Shown here piece by piece: positions 16,387-24,561 of a stretch of DNA of 32,019 nucleotides (position 1 is the first letter of the stretch; the number at the start of each line of letters is the position of its first letter). Under the pieces are notes generated by a model. That model ran no database searches, was not told the DNA's origin, and was given only the letters and a program-made list of their open reading frames with translations. Position numbers and translations under genes: made by a program. This stretch comes from Candidatus Vecturithrix granuli (lineage in GTDB: Bacteria; Moduliflexota; Moduliflexia; Moduliflexales; Moduliflexaceae), in NCBI GenBank assembly GCA_000739535.1, contig DF820472.1, forward strand, positions 195,394 to 227,412, read 5' to 3'.

Positions 16387-16522
16387 AGTTCTTCATTTAA
16401 CATTGTTGCATTATAATTACTTATCTATTGGTTTGCCGAGTAATTCGTCAAGTAAATCATACACTCTGAGCGAGATTTTTTATGAGGTAATCTTCTGGTT
16501 CTTCAAGCTTGATGATCAATCG

Positions 16523-17254
16523 TCAGTGAAGCAGACTTGGAGTGTCAAAGCTCAGCTTTGACAGCAAAAGCCTGGCTTTCGCACTCCTGATGTTTATAGG
16601 ATGGGAGTGGCAGGCGGATTGAAAATAGTGTAAAATTTTCAACTCATGTTCCAGAGTTGCGGCATCGCTCGTATGAACTGGCGTCATACAGGTCACAATA
16701 TTTTGCCCCTGAACCCATACCCGAAAAAATTCTACTCCGATTTTTTTTCTGATCCGGGTTTTTAAGCGTCTCAAGATCGCTTCATTGCCGTTTTTGATAT
16801 ACAACACTTTCATCTCCTGACATGTTGCAGGATAAAATAATTCCAGCAGTTTCAGCCAGAGAAAGCCTTCAGGCAGATGGTGGCGATAATCATGAATTTT
16901 GGCAATATTGAAGAGATGCGCGGCGATCTCGAAAAAATTCTGATAACATTCTTCTCTGGAAATTTCTAGATGAAATTGGGCGATTAACGCTTTAATCTCA
17001 GTTTCTTTGTGCAGGCCGCTCGGTTTGATCATTACAAAGAATTCGTGCGGTTCCGGCAGAGGAATGTCTTCTATGTCTTGCGGATCAAGCGGCGCAAAGG
17101 TGTATTGAGGAAGCGTATCTAAGGTGATTGTTGTAAACTGGCGCAAAATAAATTCTACGATAAACTGTTTCCAGGAGAGATTTATCATGCGCCACCAGGT
17201 TCGTTTGATCAACTTGTGTAGAAATTTGACTCTAGCATAAGAGCTTATGTTCAT
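16523..17254 (-). CDS. Divergent nucleoside diphosphate kinase-like protein
   Basis: 243 aa; I recognise no close family. Residues 72-211 follow the order of NDP kinase motifs: FVMIKPSG (73-80) for the IKPDG strand, EMKVLYIKNGNEAILRRL (147-164) for the VLEGENAV helix region, and TPVHTSDAATLEHELKIL (191-208) for NxxHGSDS..AEREI, with His194 at the place of the phosphohistidine. Many other kinase residues differ, so catalysis is uncertain. ATG 17254 overlaps the end of the radical SAM gene by 23 bp with no clear ribosome site, suggesting coupling; Met23 at 17188 is an alternative. The last 16 or so codons are read from a dispersed repeat (16539-16587). A shared role with the upstream gene is likely (inference). 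Confidence 0.6.
   Translation of the reverse strand: MNISSYARVKFLHKLIKRTWWRMINLSWKQFIVEFILRQFTTITLDTLPQYTFAPLDPQDIEDIPLPEPHEFFVMIKPSGLHKETEIKALIAQFHLEISREECYQNFFEIAAHLFNIAKIHDYRHHLPEGFLWLKLLELFYPATCQEMKVLYIKNGNEAILRRLKTRIRKKIGVEFFRVWVQGQNIVTCMTPVHTSDAATLEHELKILHYFQSACHSHPINIRSAKARLLLSKLSFDTPSLLH
16539..16587. repeat. GGAGTG..CACTCC repeat overlapping the 3' end of a gene
   Basis: GGAGTG at 16539-16544 pairs with CACTCC at 16582-16587, with inner pairs AAAGC/GCTTT and a local TCAAAGCT/AGCTTTGA hairpin. It belongs to the repeat family at 13538-13623. Here it lies inside the reading frame of the NDP-kinase-like gene and supplies its C-terminal tail (RSAKARLLLSKLSFDTPSLL region). Confidence 0.7.
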
Positions 17255-18929
17255 AGCATTGTTGCAACGTCGTCACATACATCCCTCGAAATGGGCCACA
17301 CTCTCCGGCGCGGATCATCTGCACAGAATCGCATGAGGAAAACTGGGAACGCCCGTAGCGAGGTTCGGTTAACGCCGTATAAGCATCTGATAGGGCAACA
17401 AGTTCGGCCATCGGCCAATTCAATTGAATCCGTTGATAGCCGGAGCCATCAATCCGTTCATGGTGCTGAAAGGCGATCTTACCTTCTACCTGATAGCCAA
17501 GTTGTTCCAGCATTTCTTTGCCATATACAGTGTGCTGGCGCACTAACTGCTTGTGATGCGGCGGTAAGTGGTGCTGACCGGCCAGGTGGCGAATAGCGGC
17601 ATGGCTTTTGCCAATGTCGTGCAATAACGCCGCACGCATCAAATAGTATACTGTCAGAAAGTGCCAGTGCAATTTCTTGCCGAGATAGCCAGCGTTCAAT
17701 GCTGTGCGTTTCAGATGCAATTCTAGGGGCAGTAATGATCTTTCCGCTTGAAACTGTTGAAAGACCTGTTGAATCGGGGTTTCCTGCAAGATCGTTTCCA
17801 GAACGACCGGCGGCTGAAACAGCGGATACTCAAAGAGATCCTGCAAACATCTCTGCACCATCAGATTATACTCTCGGGTGACATCGCAGCAATAGTTTCT
17901 GCAAATCGGGTCCCCCATACAGTTGTGTTTGAGAAACCAACGCCAGATTTTTTCATTTTTATCAGGATCAGAAACAGAAGCCATCGGCTGACCTCGCTCA
18001 CGGATATAGATATTACAGGGATACAAATATTGACCACCGACTGTCCGTTCGTCGAGCACCACATAACATTTTTCAATCTCCGTGTGTTCCAGCCCCCGCA
18101 CGTCAAAAAAATTGTTGATACGGTAGCGTAAGAACGGATATTCTTTTGACGCGATTTGAAGTAGCTGGGGTTGAATGATTTGATGATAATATTTCTGTTC
18201 TTCTAGCGTAAATTGCTCCTGAGTCACCGGAATCAGACGAATGTCATCGGGGTGCAGATTGGTCAGAAAATCAGCGACAATCTCCGGCAGCATAGGAAAA
18301 TTCAACTTCGTAATAGCCAGACAGATCACCACTTTAAGGTTATATGTCCGTTTTAACGCCATCAGCCGCCGAATGTTGGCGCTGACTCTTGCATAAATAT
18401 CCTCTCGTCCCCCCATTTGGCTGGCGATAGCCTCATTATGGGCATCTAAGGAGATCGAGAGATATTTTAAGCCATGCCGTACCAGTTCCCAATAATGGTC
18501 AAAATCAGCATAGCCGTTGGTACTCATAGAGACTTCAAATTGGTATTTTTGGGCGATTTTCAAATAATCCAGGATATACGGGCATACCGTCGGTTCCAGC
18601 CCGGTTAGATGCAGATATTTGAGACGGCGCGAGCGCCATTCCTGCAACACTTGTTCAAATTCTTCTAAGTTAGGAGCATCCATGCCAGAAGCCAATCCTT
18701 TACAATACATGCAGTGCAGGTTACACTGGTTCGACACAAAATACACTCCACGGCCATTGAGCGCAAAATTAAGATTTGAAGGCGGATGAATGAACTGTTC
18801 GATCAGTTTTTTGGCTCGCTCCCCATCCAGGGAATACAAAGTTGACGTTAATCCATTCAACACGCTTTGAATGGGAATTTGGCAAAGAGATGCATAAAGT
18901 TTGTAGCGGTTAAACAATTCATTTCGCAT
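17232..18929 (-). CDS. Radical SAM / SPASM-like protein fused to an HD-GYP domain
   Basis: 565 aa. The radical SAM cluster motif CNLHCMYC (Cys69/73/76) follows a 60-residue N-terminal region. The SAM-binding GGE motif is altered to TGLEP (109-113), and SISLDAHN follows at 158-165. Cys288, Cys305 and a CX5CX3C set (337, 343, 347) resemble a SPASM auxiliary-cluster region with one ligand missing. Residues 420-565 are HD-GYP-like: LLHDIGKS (His437/Asp438), VRQHTVYG (His466), HHERIDGSGY (489-498) with the final Pro replaced by Gln, and SDAYTAL. HD-GYP enzymes usually hydrolyse cyclic di-GMP; radical SAM/SPASM enzymes usually modify peptides. ATG 18929 starts the conserved part; the frame is open to 19133 through unlikely sequence. 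It overlaps the NDP-kinase-like gene. Confidence 0.85.
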   Translation of the reverse strand: MRNELFNRYKLYASLCQIPIQSVLNGLTSTLYSLDGERAKKLIEQFIHPPSNLNFALNGRGVYFVSNQCNLHCMYCKGLASGMDAPNLEEFEQVLQEWRSRRLKYLHLTGLEPTVCPYILDYLKIAQKYQFEVSMSTNGYADFDHYWELVRHGLKYLSISLDAHNEAIASQMGGREDIYARVSANIRRLMALKRTYNLKVVICLAITKLNFPMLPEIVADFLTNLHPDDIRLIPVTQEQFTLEEQKYYHQIIQPQLLQIASKEYPFLRYRINNFFDVRGLEHTEIEKCYVVLDERTVGGQYLYPCNIYIRERGQPMASVSDPDKNEKIWRWFLKHNCMGDPICRNYCCDVTREYNLMVQRCLQDLFEYPLFQPPVVLETILQETPIQQVFQQFQAERSLLPLELHLKRTALNAGYLGKKLHWHFLTVYYLMRAALLHDIGKSHAAIRHLAGQHHLPPHHKQLVRQHTVYGKEMLEQLGYQVEGKIAFQHHERIDGSGYQRIQLNWPMAELVALSDAYTALTEPRYGRSQFSSCDSVQMIRAGECGPFRGMYVTTLQQCYEHKLLC

Positions 18930-19475
18930 AATGAAAAGAGTTTCCCTGCTGATAATTATGAAAATATGTTCATTAAATGTTACACGACAATATATATAAA
19001 CTTTTGTTGAAACTGCCTGGATTGTCAAGACAAAAGCATCTTTACGGATTTTAAATCTGGGATGCCTGAAGCATTGACAGGAAAAAAACCTGATTTTTCG
19101 GTATGTGTGTATTTTAGTCTGGATTTCCGTCAAATCGGATCTCCGCCAAATCGTGCCGGAAGATCTAATGTAGTTCTTCCATGAGATTTATGGAAAACTC
19201 CGCGAAAGAACCAAATTTTTCAACATGATCGTATTTTTTTCTGGCATCATTTTGGATGGAGAATAAATTGTGTTGTCATGTAGAATTCGTAGAAACTCAT
19301 GAGCACAAATTTTCCCTGGTGTGTAACTCATGAGTGGTGGTTGGCGGTGTTCATGTTCCTGAGCGGCCTCCATTGTGACATTGATTCTGCCTTATATGGA
19401 GGACATCTCGGAAGGTGGACTCCAATCTGCAAACAACAGTCTTGAATTACACGCCCCATGCTATCAAGTAAGATC
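18930..19475. other. Intergenic region between divergent genes, no gene seen
   Basis: About 545 bp between the radical SAM/HD-GYP gene (-) and cfa (+). It should hold promoters for both. On the minus strand TTGACA (19028-19023) is followed by TATATA-rich sequence, but the spacing is too long for a standard promoter. A near-duplicate pair TCAAATCGGATCTCCG / CCAAATCGTGCCGG lies at 19131-19160. A 61-codon minus-strand frame at 19188-19373 has no ribosome site and no recognisable similarity, and I do not call it a gene. Confidence 0.5.
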
Positions 19476-20594
19476 ATGAAACACGATACGTTTTACAACA
19501 AAATTGTAGAATTGTTGACTCTGGCCGATGTTCAGATTAACGGGGAACATCCCTGGGATATTCACGTCCACAATGAAAAATTGTATGCCAGAGTTCTGTC
19601 AAAAGGATCAATAGCTCTTGGAGAGTCGTATATGGATGGATGGTGGGAGTGTGAACGTTTGGATGAATTTTTTTACAGGATTTTACGAGCCAAATTGGAT
19701 ACAAAAGTGATCTCCTGGACTGATATGTTCGCCATCCTGAAAGCAAAAATCTTTAATGCTCAAAAATTGTCGCGAGCTTATCGGATAGGAAAGCACCATT
19801 ATGATATTGGCAATCGCTTGTACTGGTACATGCTTGACCACTACATGAATTATAGCTGCGGCTATTGGGAAAACGCCAAGAATCTCGACGAAGCCCAGGA
19901 AGCTAAATTAGACTTGATCTGTCGGAAATTAGATTTACAACCCGGAATGCGTTTGCTGGATATTGGCTGTGGATGGGGAGGCATGGCAAAATTCGCCGCT
20001 GAACGCTATCAGGCGAAAGTGATAGGAATTACGGTCTCGAAAAAACAGGCTGAGTTTGCGAAAGAGTTCTGCAAGGGGCTCCCGGTTGAGATTCGCCTGC
20101 AAGATTACCGCGATCTGAAGGAAACCTTTGATCGCGTCGTCTCAATCGGCATGTTTGAACATGTAGGGTATAAGAACTACAAAACCTTCATGCAAACCGT
20201 GCGAAACTGTTTGACTGAGAATGGACTCTTGCTGCTGCACACCATTGGTGGACTTCTGTCGGTTGTCAAAACCGATCCCTGGATCAACACATATATTTTT
20301 CCAAATTCCATGCTTCCTTCGGCTCAACAGATTTGTCAGGCGAGTGAAGGACTCTTTGTGCTGGAAGACTGGCACAATTTTGGCGCAGATTACGATAAAA
20401 CCCTGATGCAGTGGTTTAAAAATTTTGATGAGCATTGGAATCAACTCAAAGATTCTTATAGTATGCGATTTTATCGAATGTGGAAATACTATTTATTATC
20501 GTGCGCCGGCTCGTTTCGGGCCAGGAGCAATCAACTGTGGCAAATTGTGTTCTCGCCTGAAGGTATTCCGGGCGGATACCACAGTATCCGGTAA
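19476..20594 (+). CDS. cfa: Cyclopropane-fatty-acyl-phospholipid synthase
   Basis: 372-aa S-adenosylmethionine-dependent enzyme that converts unsaturated acyl chains of membrane phospholipids to cyclopropane forms. It follows the E. coli Cfa pattern along its whole length: GESYMDGWWEC near residue 49, HYDIGNRLYWYMLD, NYSCGYW, SAM motif LLDIGCGWGGMAKF near 168, SIGMFEHVGYKNY, and DWHNFGADYDKTL near the C-terminus. I prefer ATG 19476 (MKHDTFY), aligned with the family start and following AAGTAAGA; an ATG at 19458 would add six residues without a ribosome site. It is peripheral at the inner membrane, and may share a transcript with the lipid kinase 70 bp downstream. Confidence 0.95.
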   Translation: MKHDTFYNKIVELLTLADVQINGEHPWDIHVHNEKLYARVLSKGSIALGESYMDGWWECERLDEFFYRILRAKLDTKVISWTDMFAILKAKIFNAQKLSRAYRIGKHHYDIGNRLYWYMLDHYMNYSCGYWENAKNLDEAQEAKLDLICRKLDLQPGMRLLDIGCGWGGMAKFAAERYQAKVIGITVSKKQAEFAKEFCKGLPVEIRLQDYRDLKETFDRVVSIGMFEHVGYKNYKTFMQTVRNCLTENGLLLLHTIGGLLSVVKTDPWINTYIFPNSMLPSAQQICQASEGLFVLEDWHNFGADYDKTLMQWFKNFDEHWNQLKDSYSMRFYRMWKYYLLSCAGSFRARSNQLWQIVFSPEGIPGGYHSIR

Positions 20595-20664
20595 CTTCCT
20601 TGATTGCAGATGCTTGTGTGACATTTAGCTGCATCGTTTACGCAATACCGGAGCGCATTAACTT

Positions 20665-21621
20665 TTGATAAGGAAAAGATTGGTGATAGCAGCAATTGTG
20701 AATCCAAAAAGCGGGGGAGGGAAAACAGGGGAGCGGTGGGCTGCGATTCAGTCCGCGCTGGAACGAGAGTTAGGGACGTTTACAGTGCTTGAGACGCGAC
20801 AGAAGTTGGATGCAATCGGGTTAACGCGGCAGGCCTTGAAAGACGGGACGCAAACGATTATTGCGGTCGGCGGCGACGGGACTCTGAACGAAGTTGTGAA
20901 CGGCTTTTTTGAGGATGGCGTGCCGATTCATCCGGCGGCGAAATTGGCGGTGGTATTGCGTGGCACAGGAAGCGATTTTGTGAAAACTTGCAAACTGCCA
21001 GGAACGATTGAGGAATTGACACAGGCAATCAAAACCGGAGATGCGTCGCCGTGCGATATCGTGAGAGCCACAGTGAAACCGATTTCAGAGGAACCCCGAG
21101 AACGCTATTTTATCAATGTAGCGGATGTCGGGATCGGCGGGCCGGTCGTAAATCTCGTCAACAACAGTTCAAAACGATTGGGTGGCAAGATCACCTTTCT
21201 TCTGGCCGGGGCGCAGGCGACCTTGCAATCCAAGAACTTCATGATGCGGATCAAGCTGGATGGGGAAACCATCTGCGACCAGCAACCCCGATATTTTACG
21301 GTAATTGCTAATGGCAAATATTTCGGCGGCGGAATGCATATCGCGCCAGAGGCGAACTTAAACGACGGGTTGTTTGATGTAATGTTGGCAGGGGATTTTT
21401 CGCTGTTTGAAAAAATTTTCAAAATTTTGCCTCGCTTATATACAGGAAAAATCGGACAACTCAAAAAAATCCGGATGTTACGAGGCAAACGTCTGCACAT
21501 CAACGCCGACCGTCCGCTCTTGATCGAAGCCGACGGTGAACTCATCGGCAAAACCGACGCCCTGTTTGAAATCCTGCCTTCTGCGCTCCAGATCGTGGGA
21601 ATGAACGACAAAGTTGATTAA
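20665..21621 (+). CDS. Diacylglycerol/lipid kinase, YegS/BmrU/DgkB family
   Basis: 318-aa lipid kinase of the DAGK-catalytic family. VNPKSGGGKTG near residue 12, the nucleotide-binding GGDGTLNEVVNG near 69, GTGSDF near 100 and the C-terminal EADGE are the key motifs. It phosphorylates diacylglycerol or a related lipid at the membrane. The start is uncertain: TTG 20665 has GGAG 11 nt upstream, while GTG 20683 has AAGGA 8 nt upstream and would remove six residues. It lies between cfa and the uxaA-like gene in what may be one transcript; the link with cfa suggests membrane lipid remodelling. Confidence 0.9.
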   Translation: MIRKRLVIAAIVNPKSGGGKTGERWAAIQSALERELGTFTVLETRQKLDAIGLTRQALKDGTQTIIAVGGDGTLNEVVNGFFEDGVPIHPAAKLAVVLRGTGSDFVKTCKLPGTIEELTQAIKTGDASPCDIVRATVKPISEEPRERYFINVADVGIGGPVVNLVNNSSKRLGGKITFLLAGAQATLQSKNFMMRIKLDGETICDQQPRYFTVIANGKYFGGGMHIAPEANLNDGLFDVMLAGDFSLFEKIFKILPRLYTGKIGQLKKIRMLRGKRLHINADRPLLIEADGELIGKTDALFEILPSALQIVGMNDKVD

Positions 21622-21636
21622 GGGAGATTATTTTAT

Positions 21637-23142
21637 ATGATGGCTCAAGAAAAGAAAATTCTTCATATTCATCCGCATGATAATGTGGTTGTTGTTATTA
21701 AAGACCTGAATGTTGGCGAGCAGGTCATTCTCAAGCAACATGAGTTTCGCACCCGTGCGGCGATTGTACAGGGGCATAAAATTGCGTTATTGCCAATTCA
21801 CAAAGGCGACATGGTGATCAAATACGGTTTTCCGATTGGCAAAGCTATATCTGATATTGAACCAGGGGAATGGGTGCATACTCATAATCTGTTCACAAAC
21901 CTGGAAGGGATTGTGGATTATACCTATACGCCGGTGACGTATTCTTTACCGACGATGGAAGCGGAACTGACCTTTGACGGCTTTATTCGTGCCAACGGCG
22001 AGGTGGGGATTCGCAATGAACTCTGGATTATTCCGACCGTTGGGTGCATCAATAAAACCGCCGAACGTCTGGCGCATAAGTTTCGAGCGGAACTTCCTGA
22101 AAATTCCGGCGTTGATGGAGTGCATGTTTTTCCTCATTCTTACGGCTGTTCGCAGTTAGGAGATGATGAACGGCGCACACAACAAACGCTGGCCGGATTA
22201 GTACGCCATCCCAATGCTGCCGGGGTGTTGGTGGTAAGTCTGGGCTGCGAGCATAATCATGTCAAAGCTTTCCAAAGGGTGTTGGGCGAGTTCGATCCGC
22301 AGCGCGTCCGGTTTCTGATCGCGCAGGAGTGCGATGATGAAATTGAGGCCGGAATGGGGGAATTACGGCAATTAGCCGCGTATGCCGCTCAGTTTCGCCG
22401 TCAGCCTGTCCCGGTTTCAAAGCTCAAAGTTGGCATGAAATGCGGCGCATCGGACGGATTTTCCGGGATTAGCGCGAACCCGCTGGTGGGGGCTTTTTCC
22501 GATCTGCTCGTTGCTAGCGGCGGGACAAGCGTGTTGACCGAGGTGCCAGAGATGTTCGGGGCTGAAACCCTGCTGTTGAATCGCTGCCGCAATCGTGAAG
22601 TGTTCGAAAAGTGCGTGAAGATGATCAACGGTTTTAAGACGTATTATTTGAGTCATCAACAGCCGATTTACGAAAATCCCGCGCCCGGGAATAAAACCGG
22701 CGGCATTTCCACGCTCGAAGAGAAATCCCTGGGCTGCATTCAAAAAGGCGGCTTCAGCCCCGTGGTGGACGTGCTGGATTACGGCGAACACCTTCAGATT
22801 CCTGGCCTGAATCTGCTGACCGGACCGGGGGATGATGCGGTGTCAATTACGTTGCTAACAGCGGCTGGTGCACAGCTCATTCTCTTTACAACCGGGCGCG
22901 GCAATCCACTCGGTGCACCCGCGCCGACGGTAAAAATTTCCTCAAATACGCGGCTTGCTGCTCAAAAACCACACTGGATTGACTTTAACGCCGGAGAATT
23001 GTTAGAAGGGGTTGACTTGAATAGGCTTGCCCGGAAACTCTTTCACGATGTGCTTGCTGTGGCCTCAGGCAAGGCGCTGACCTGGAACGAGCGTAACAAT
23101 TACCGCGAAATCGCCCTGTTTAAGGATGGAGTGATGTTGTGA
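21637..23142 (+). CDS. UxaA family dehydratase (altronate/galactarate dehydratase type)
   Basis: 501-aa enzyme of the UxaA/GarD family of iron-dependent sugar-acid dehydratases. An N-terminal SAF domain (residues 1-100, with GFPIGKAISDIEPGEWVHTHNL) is joined to the catalytic part with GVDGVHVFPHSYGCSQLGDD, LGCEHNH, MKCGASDGFSG and GGTSVLTEVPEMFGAE. The length equals that of full UxaA, with both domains in one chain. GGGAG lies 10 nt before ATG 21637; a second ATG follows at once. No uxaB, uxaC or kdg genes are near, so altronate is a guess from the family; other aldarates or sugar acids fit too. It follows the lipid kinase by 15 bp. Confidence 0.88.
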   Translation: MMAQEKKILHIHPHDNVVVVIKDLNVGEQVILKQHEFRTRAAIVQGHKIALLPIHKGDMVIKYGFPIGKAISDIEPGEWVHTHNLFTNLEGIVDYTYTPVTYSLPTMEAELTFDGFIRANGEVGIRNELWIIPTVGCINKTAERLAHKFRAELPENSGVDGVHVFPHSYGCSQLGDDERRTQQTLAGLVRHPNAAGVLVVSLGCEHNHVKAFQRVLGEFDPQRVRFLIAQECDDEIEAGMGELRQLAAYAAQFRRQPVPVSKLKVGMKCGASDGFSGISANPLVGAFSDLLVASGGTSVLTEVPEMFGAETLLLNRCRNREVFEKCVKMINGFKTYYLSHQQPIYENPAPGNKTGGISTLEEKSLGCIQKGGFSPVVDVLDYGEHLQIPGLNLLTGPGDDAVSITLLTAAGAQLILFTTGRGNPLGAPAPTVKISSNTRLAAQKPHWIDFNAGELLEGVDLNRLARKLFHDVLAVASGKALTWNERNNYREIALFKDGVML

Positions 23143-23163
23143 GCATTGCGATCAGGCCCAGCC

Positions 23164-23233
23164 GGAGTGCGCAAGCTCTGCTTGCGCCGCCACTGCTCAA
23201 ACACCGGGTGTCTTCAAGAAACCCGGTGTTTGA
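23164..23233. repeat. Two adjacent hairpins after the UxaA-type gene
   Basis: GCGCAAGC (23169-23176) and its complement (23180-23187) form a tight 8-bp hairpin with a TCT loop, preceded by GGAGT as in the 13538 repeat family. A second, 13-bp perfect inverted repeat (23197-23209 with 23221-23233, core ACACCGGGT) follows, with CTCCTCTTTT after it. Lying between convergent genes, the pair probably ends the plus-strand transcript. Confidence 0.7.
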
Positions 23234-23241
23234 CTCCTCTT

Positions 23242-23766
23242 TTATTCTTCCTGGCGGATGGCAGAACTCATGCCGCCGCGGCGTTTGACATTGAAAATCA
23301 CAAACAGCGATAGCCCAATCACAAAAGTCAGATTCGGTAGTAAATTGATATGAAGTTCATTGGCAGTCGGCAGTTTAAAGACAGCGACATAAACGTCGAT
23401 GAATAAAATCAAGATCATCGTCGAAATCAACACAACCACTCTGGCGGGTAAATTCGTCCTTCTGCCCATAGCATCCAGACAATACCAGGCGATCAAAATT
23501 CCAATGATGAGCGGAAATAACATGCCAATAATGCCAAAAGACAGCGTGGTAGTGCCTGCTAAAGCTTTGACAATGATATCCGGAATCGAAAATCCAACCG
23601 CGCGTGACAGAAAATAGAGTAAAAACCCGGCGACCAGGGCAAGCACTCTGATGAGTTTTTCAAGCGGACTTCCGCCCCTGGCAATCATTTTGACGATAAA
23701 CCCGAATATCGTAAACATACCAACAATAATAATGAGATGGGTCACAATATTGAAAAATGTGTTCAT
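23242..23766 (-). CDS. Integral membrane protein, unknown
   Basis: 174 aa with about five hydrophobic segments: VTHLIIIVGMFTIFGFIV, LALVAGFLLYFLSRAVG, FGIIGMLFPLIIGILIAW, VVVLISTMILILFIDVYV and FVIGLSLFVIFNV. The C-terminus is short, charged and Arg-rich (KRRGG). I recognise no family and no catalytic motif. I prefer ATG 23766 (MNTFFNIV), with AAGAG 7 nt upstream; the frame extends to 23841 through sequence that does not look translated. It lies alone, 261 bp after the DUF2062 gene on the same strand; that gap shows no gene. Confidence 0.65.
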   Translation of the reverse strand: MNTFFNIVTHLIIIVGMFTIFGFIVKMIARGGSPLEKLIRVLALVAGFLLYFLSRAVGFSIPDIIVKALAGTTTLSFGIIGMLFPLIIGILIAWYCLDAMGRRTNLPARVVVLISTMILILFIDVYVAVFKLPTANELHINLLPNLTFVIGLSLFVIFNVKRRGGMSSAIRQEE

Positions 23767-24027
23767 GATAATTCTCTTATCTTCATTTCTTGATAGATAT
23801 CCATTGCTTGTTTCTATCAAGAAATGAACATATTCGATCATTTTGAGATGTGAACGCGAACCGTATTTCTGGCAGTTTAAGCATCAGAAAAAAATTTCTT
23901 ATCATAGTAAATATATGCACTTCGCAAATGTCAAGTTTATTCAAGATGAGGAATAAAATAAGCAATGCTCATGTCTGTTGTCACAAAATATTCATGCATG
24001 GGTTGGGAGGAAAACGTAAGAGCTTCT

Positions 24028-24561
24028 TTATGTTTCTTTTGGCTGTTCGCCTTCTGATTTGCTGTCATCTTTACGCCGGAAAGGCAACCAGCCTCTAAGG
24101 GTTTTCTTGAGTTTTTCTTTATCTTTACGATATTCTTTAATGAAAAAAAGAGCCGCATAATAGCTGACTATCGCCAGGGGTAAACCAAGCAGCACGCCGC
24201 CGATGGTCAGGGCCGTAAAAATTTTGGGGGTTTTGGCAAGCATTTCCGGCAGCTCTCGCACTCTGAAACTCATAGGCAAACGCTGATCCGTCAGGGATGT
24301 ATAAATCTTTGCTCCCACAAGATATGTGACGCCGTAGATGGCGGGGGCTGTGGCCGGCGTGGTAATCCATACTCCCATCATTGCAGAGATTGGATTCCAT
24401 TTGAGTAACGCTGCCAAAAACGCGGCAATCGCCATCTGAATGCCCATTGTCGGCGTCATCCCGACAAAAATCCCCAGCGCAAATCCCTTTGCAATATTGC
24501 GAGGATCCCCCTGAATCGAAGACAGGGCATGTATCCCACGTGAAATAAACTTCATAATCAT
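24028..24561 (-). CDS. DUF2062 domain membrane protein
   Basis: 177 aa. The N-terminal half matches DUF2062: DPRNIAKGFALGIFVGMTPTMGIQM near residue 19, then ISAMMGVWITTPATAPAIYGVTYLVG. Three to four membrane helices are likely, with a last one at about 120-140 (GGVLLGLPLAIVSYYAALFF), followed by a charged cytoplasmic tail with many Lys, Glu and Arg. The function of the family is not established; members often lie beside glycosyltransferase or lipid genes, which is not the case here. Two ATGs (24561, 24555) are possible and neither has a good ribosome site. Confidence 0.8.
   Translation of the reverse strand: MIMKFISRGIHALSSIQGDPRNIAKGFALGIFVGMTPTMGIQMAIAAFLAALLKWNPISAMMGVWITTPATAPAIYGVTYLVGAKIYTSLTDQRLPMSFRVRELPEMLAKTPKIFTALTIGGVLLGLPLAIVSYYAALFFIKEYRKDKEKLKKTLRGWLPFRRKDDSKSEGEQPKET

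Noticed and set aside
19188-19373. 61-codon minus-strand frame as a peptide precursor for the radical SAM/SPASM-like enzyme
   Set aside because: No ribosome site, no Cys-rich or repeated core and no leader-like region; it lies about 260 bp upstream of the enzyme gene.
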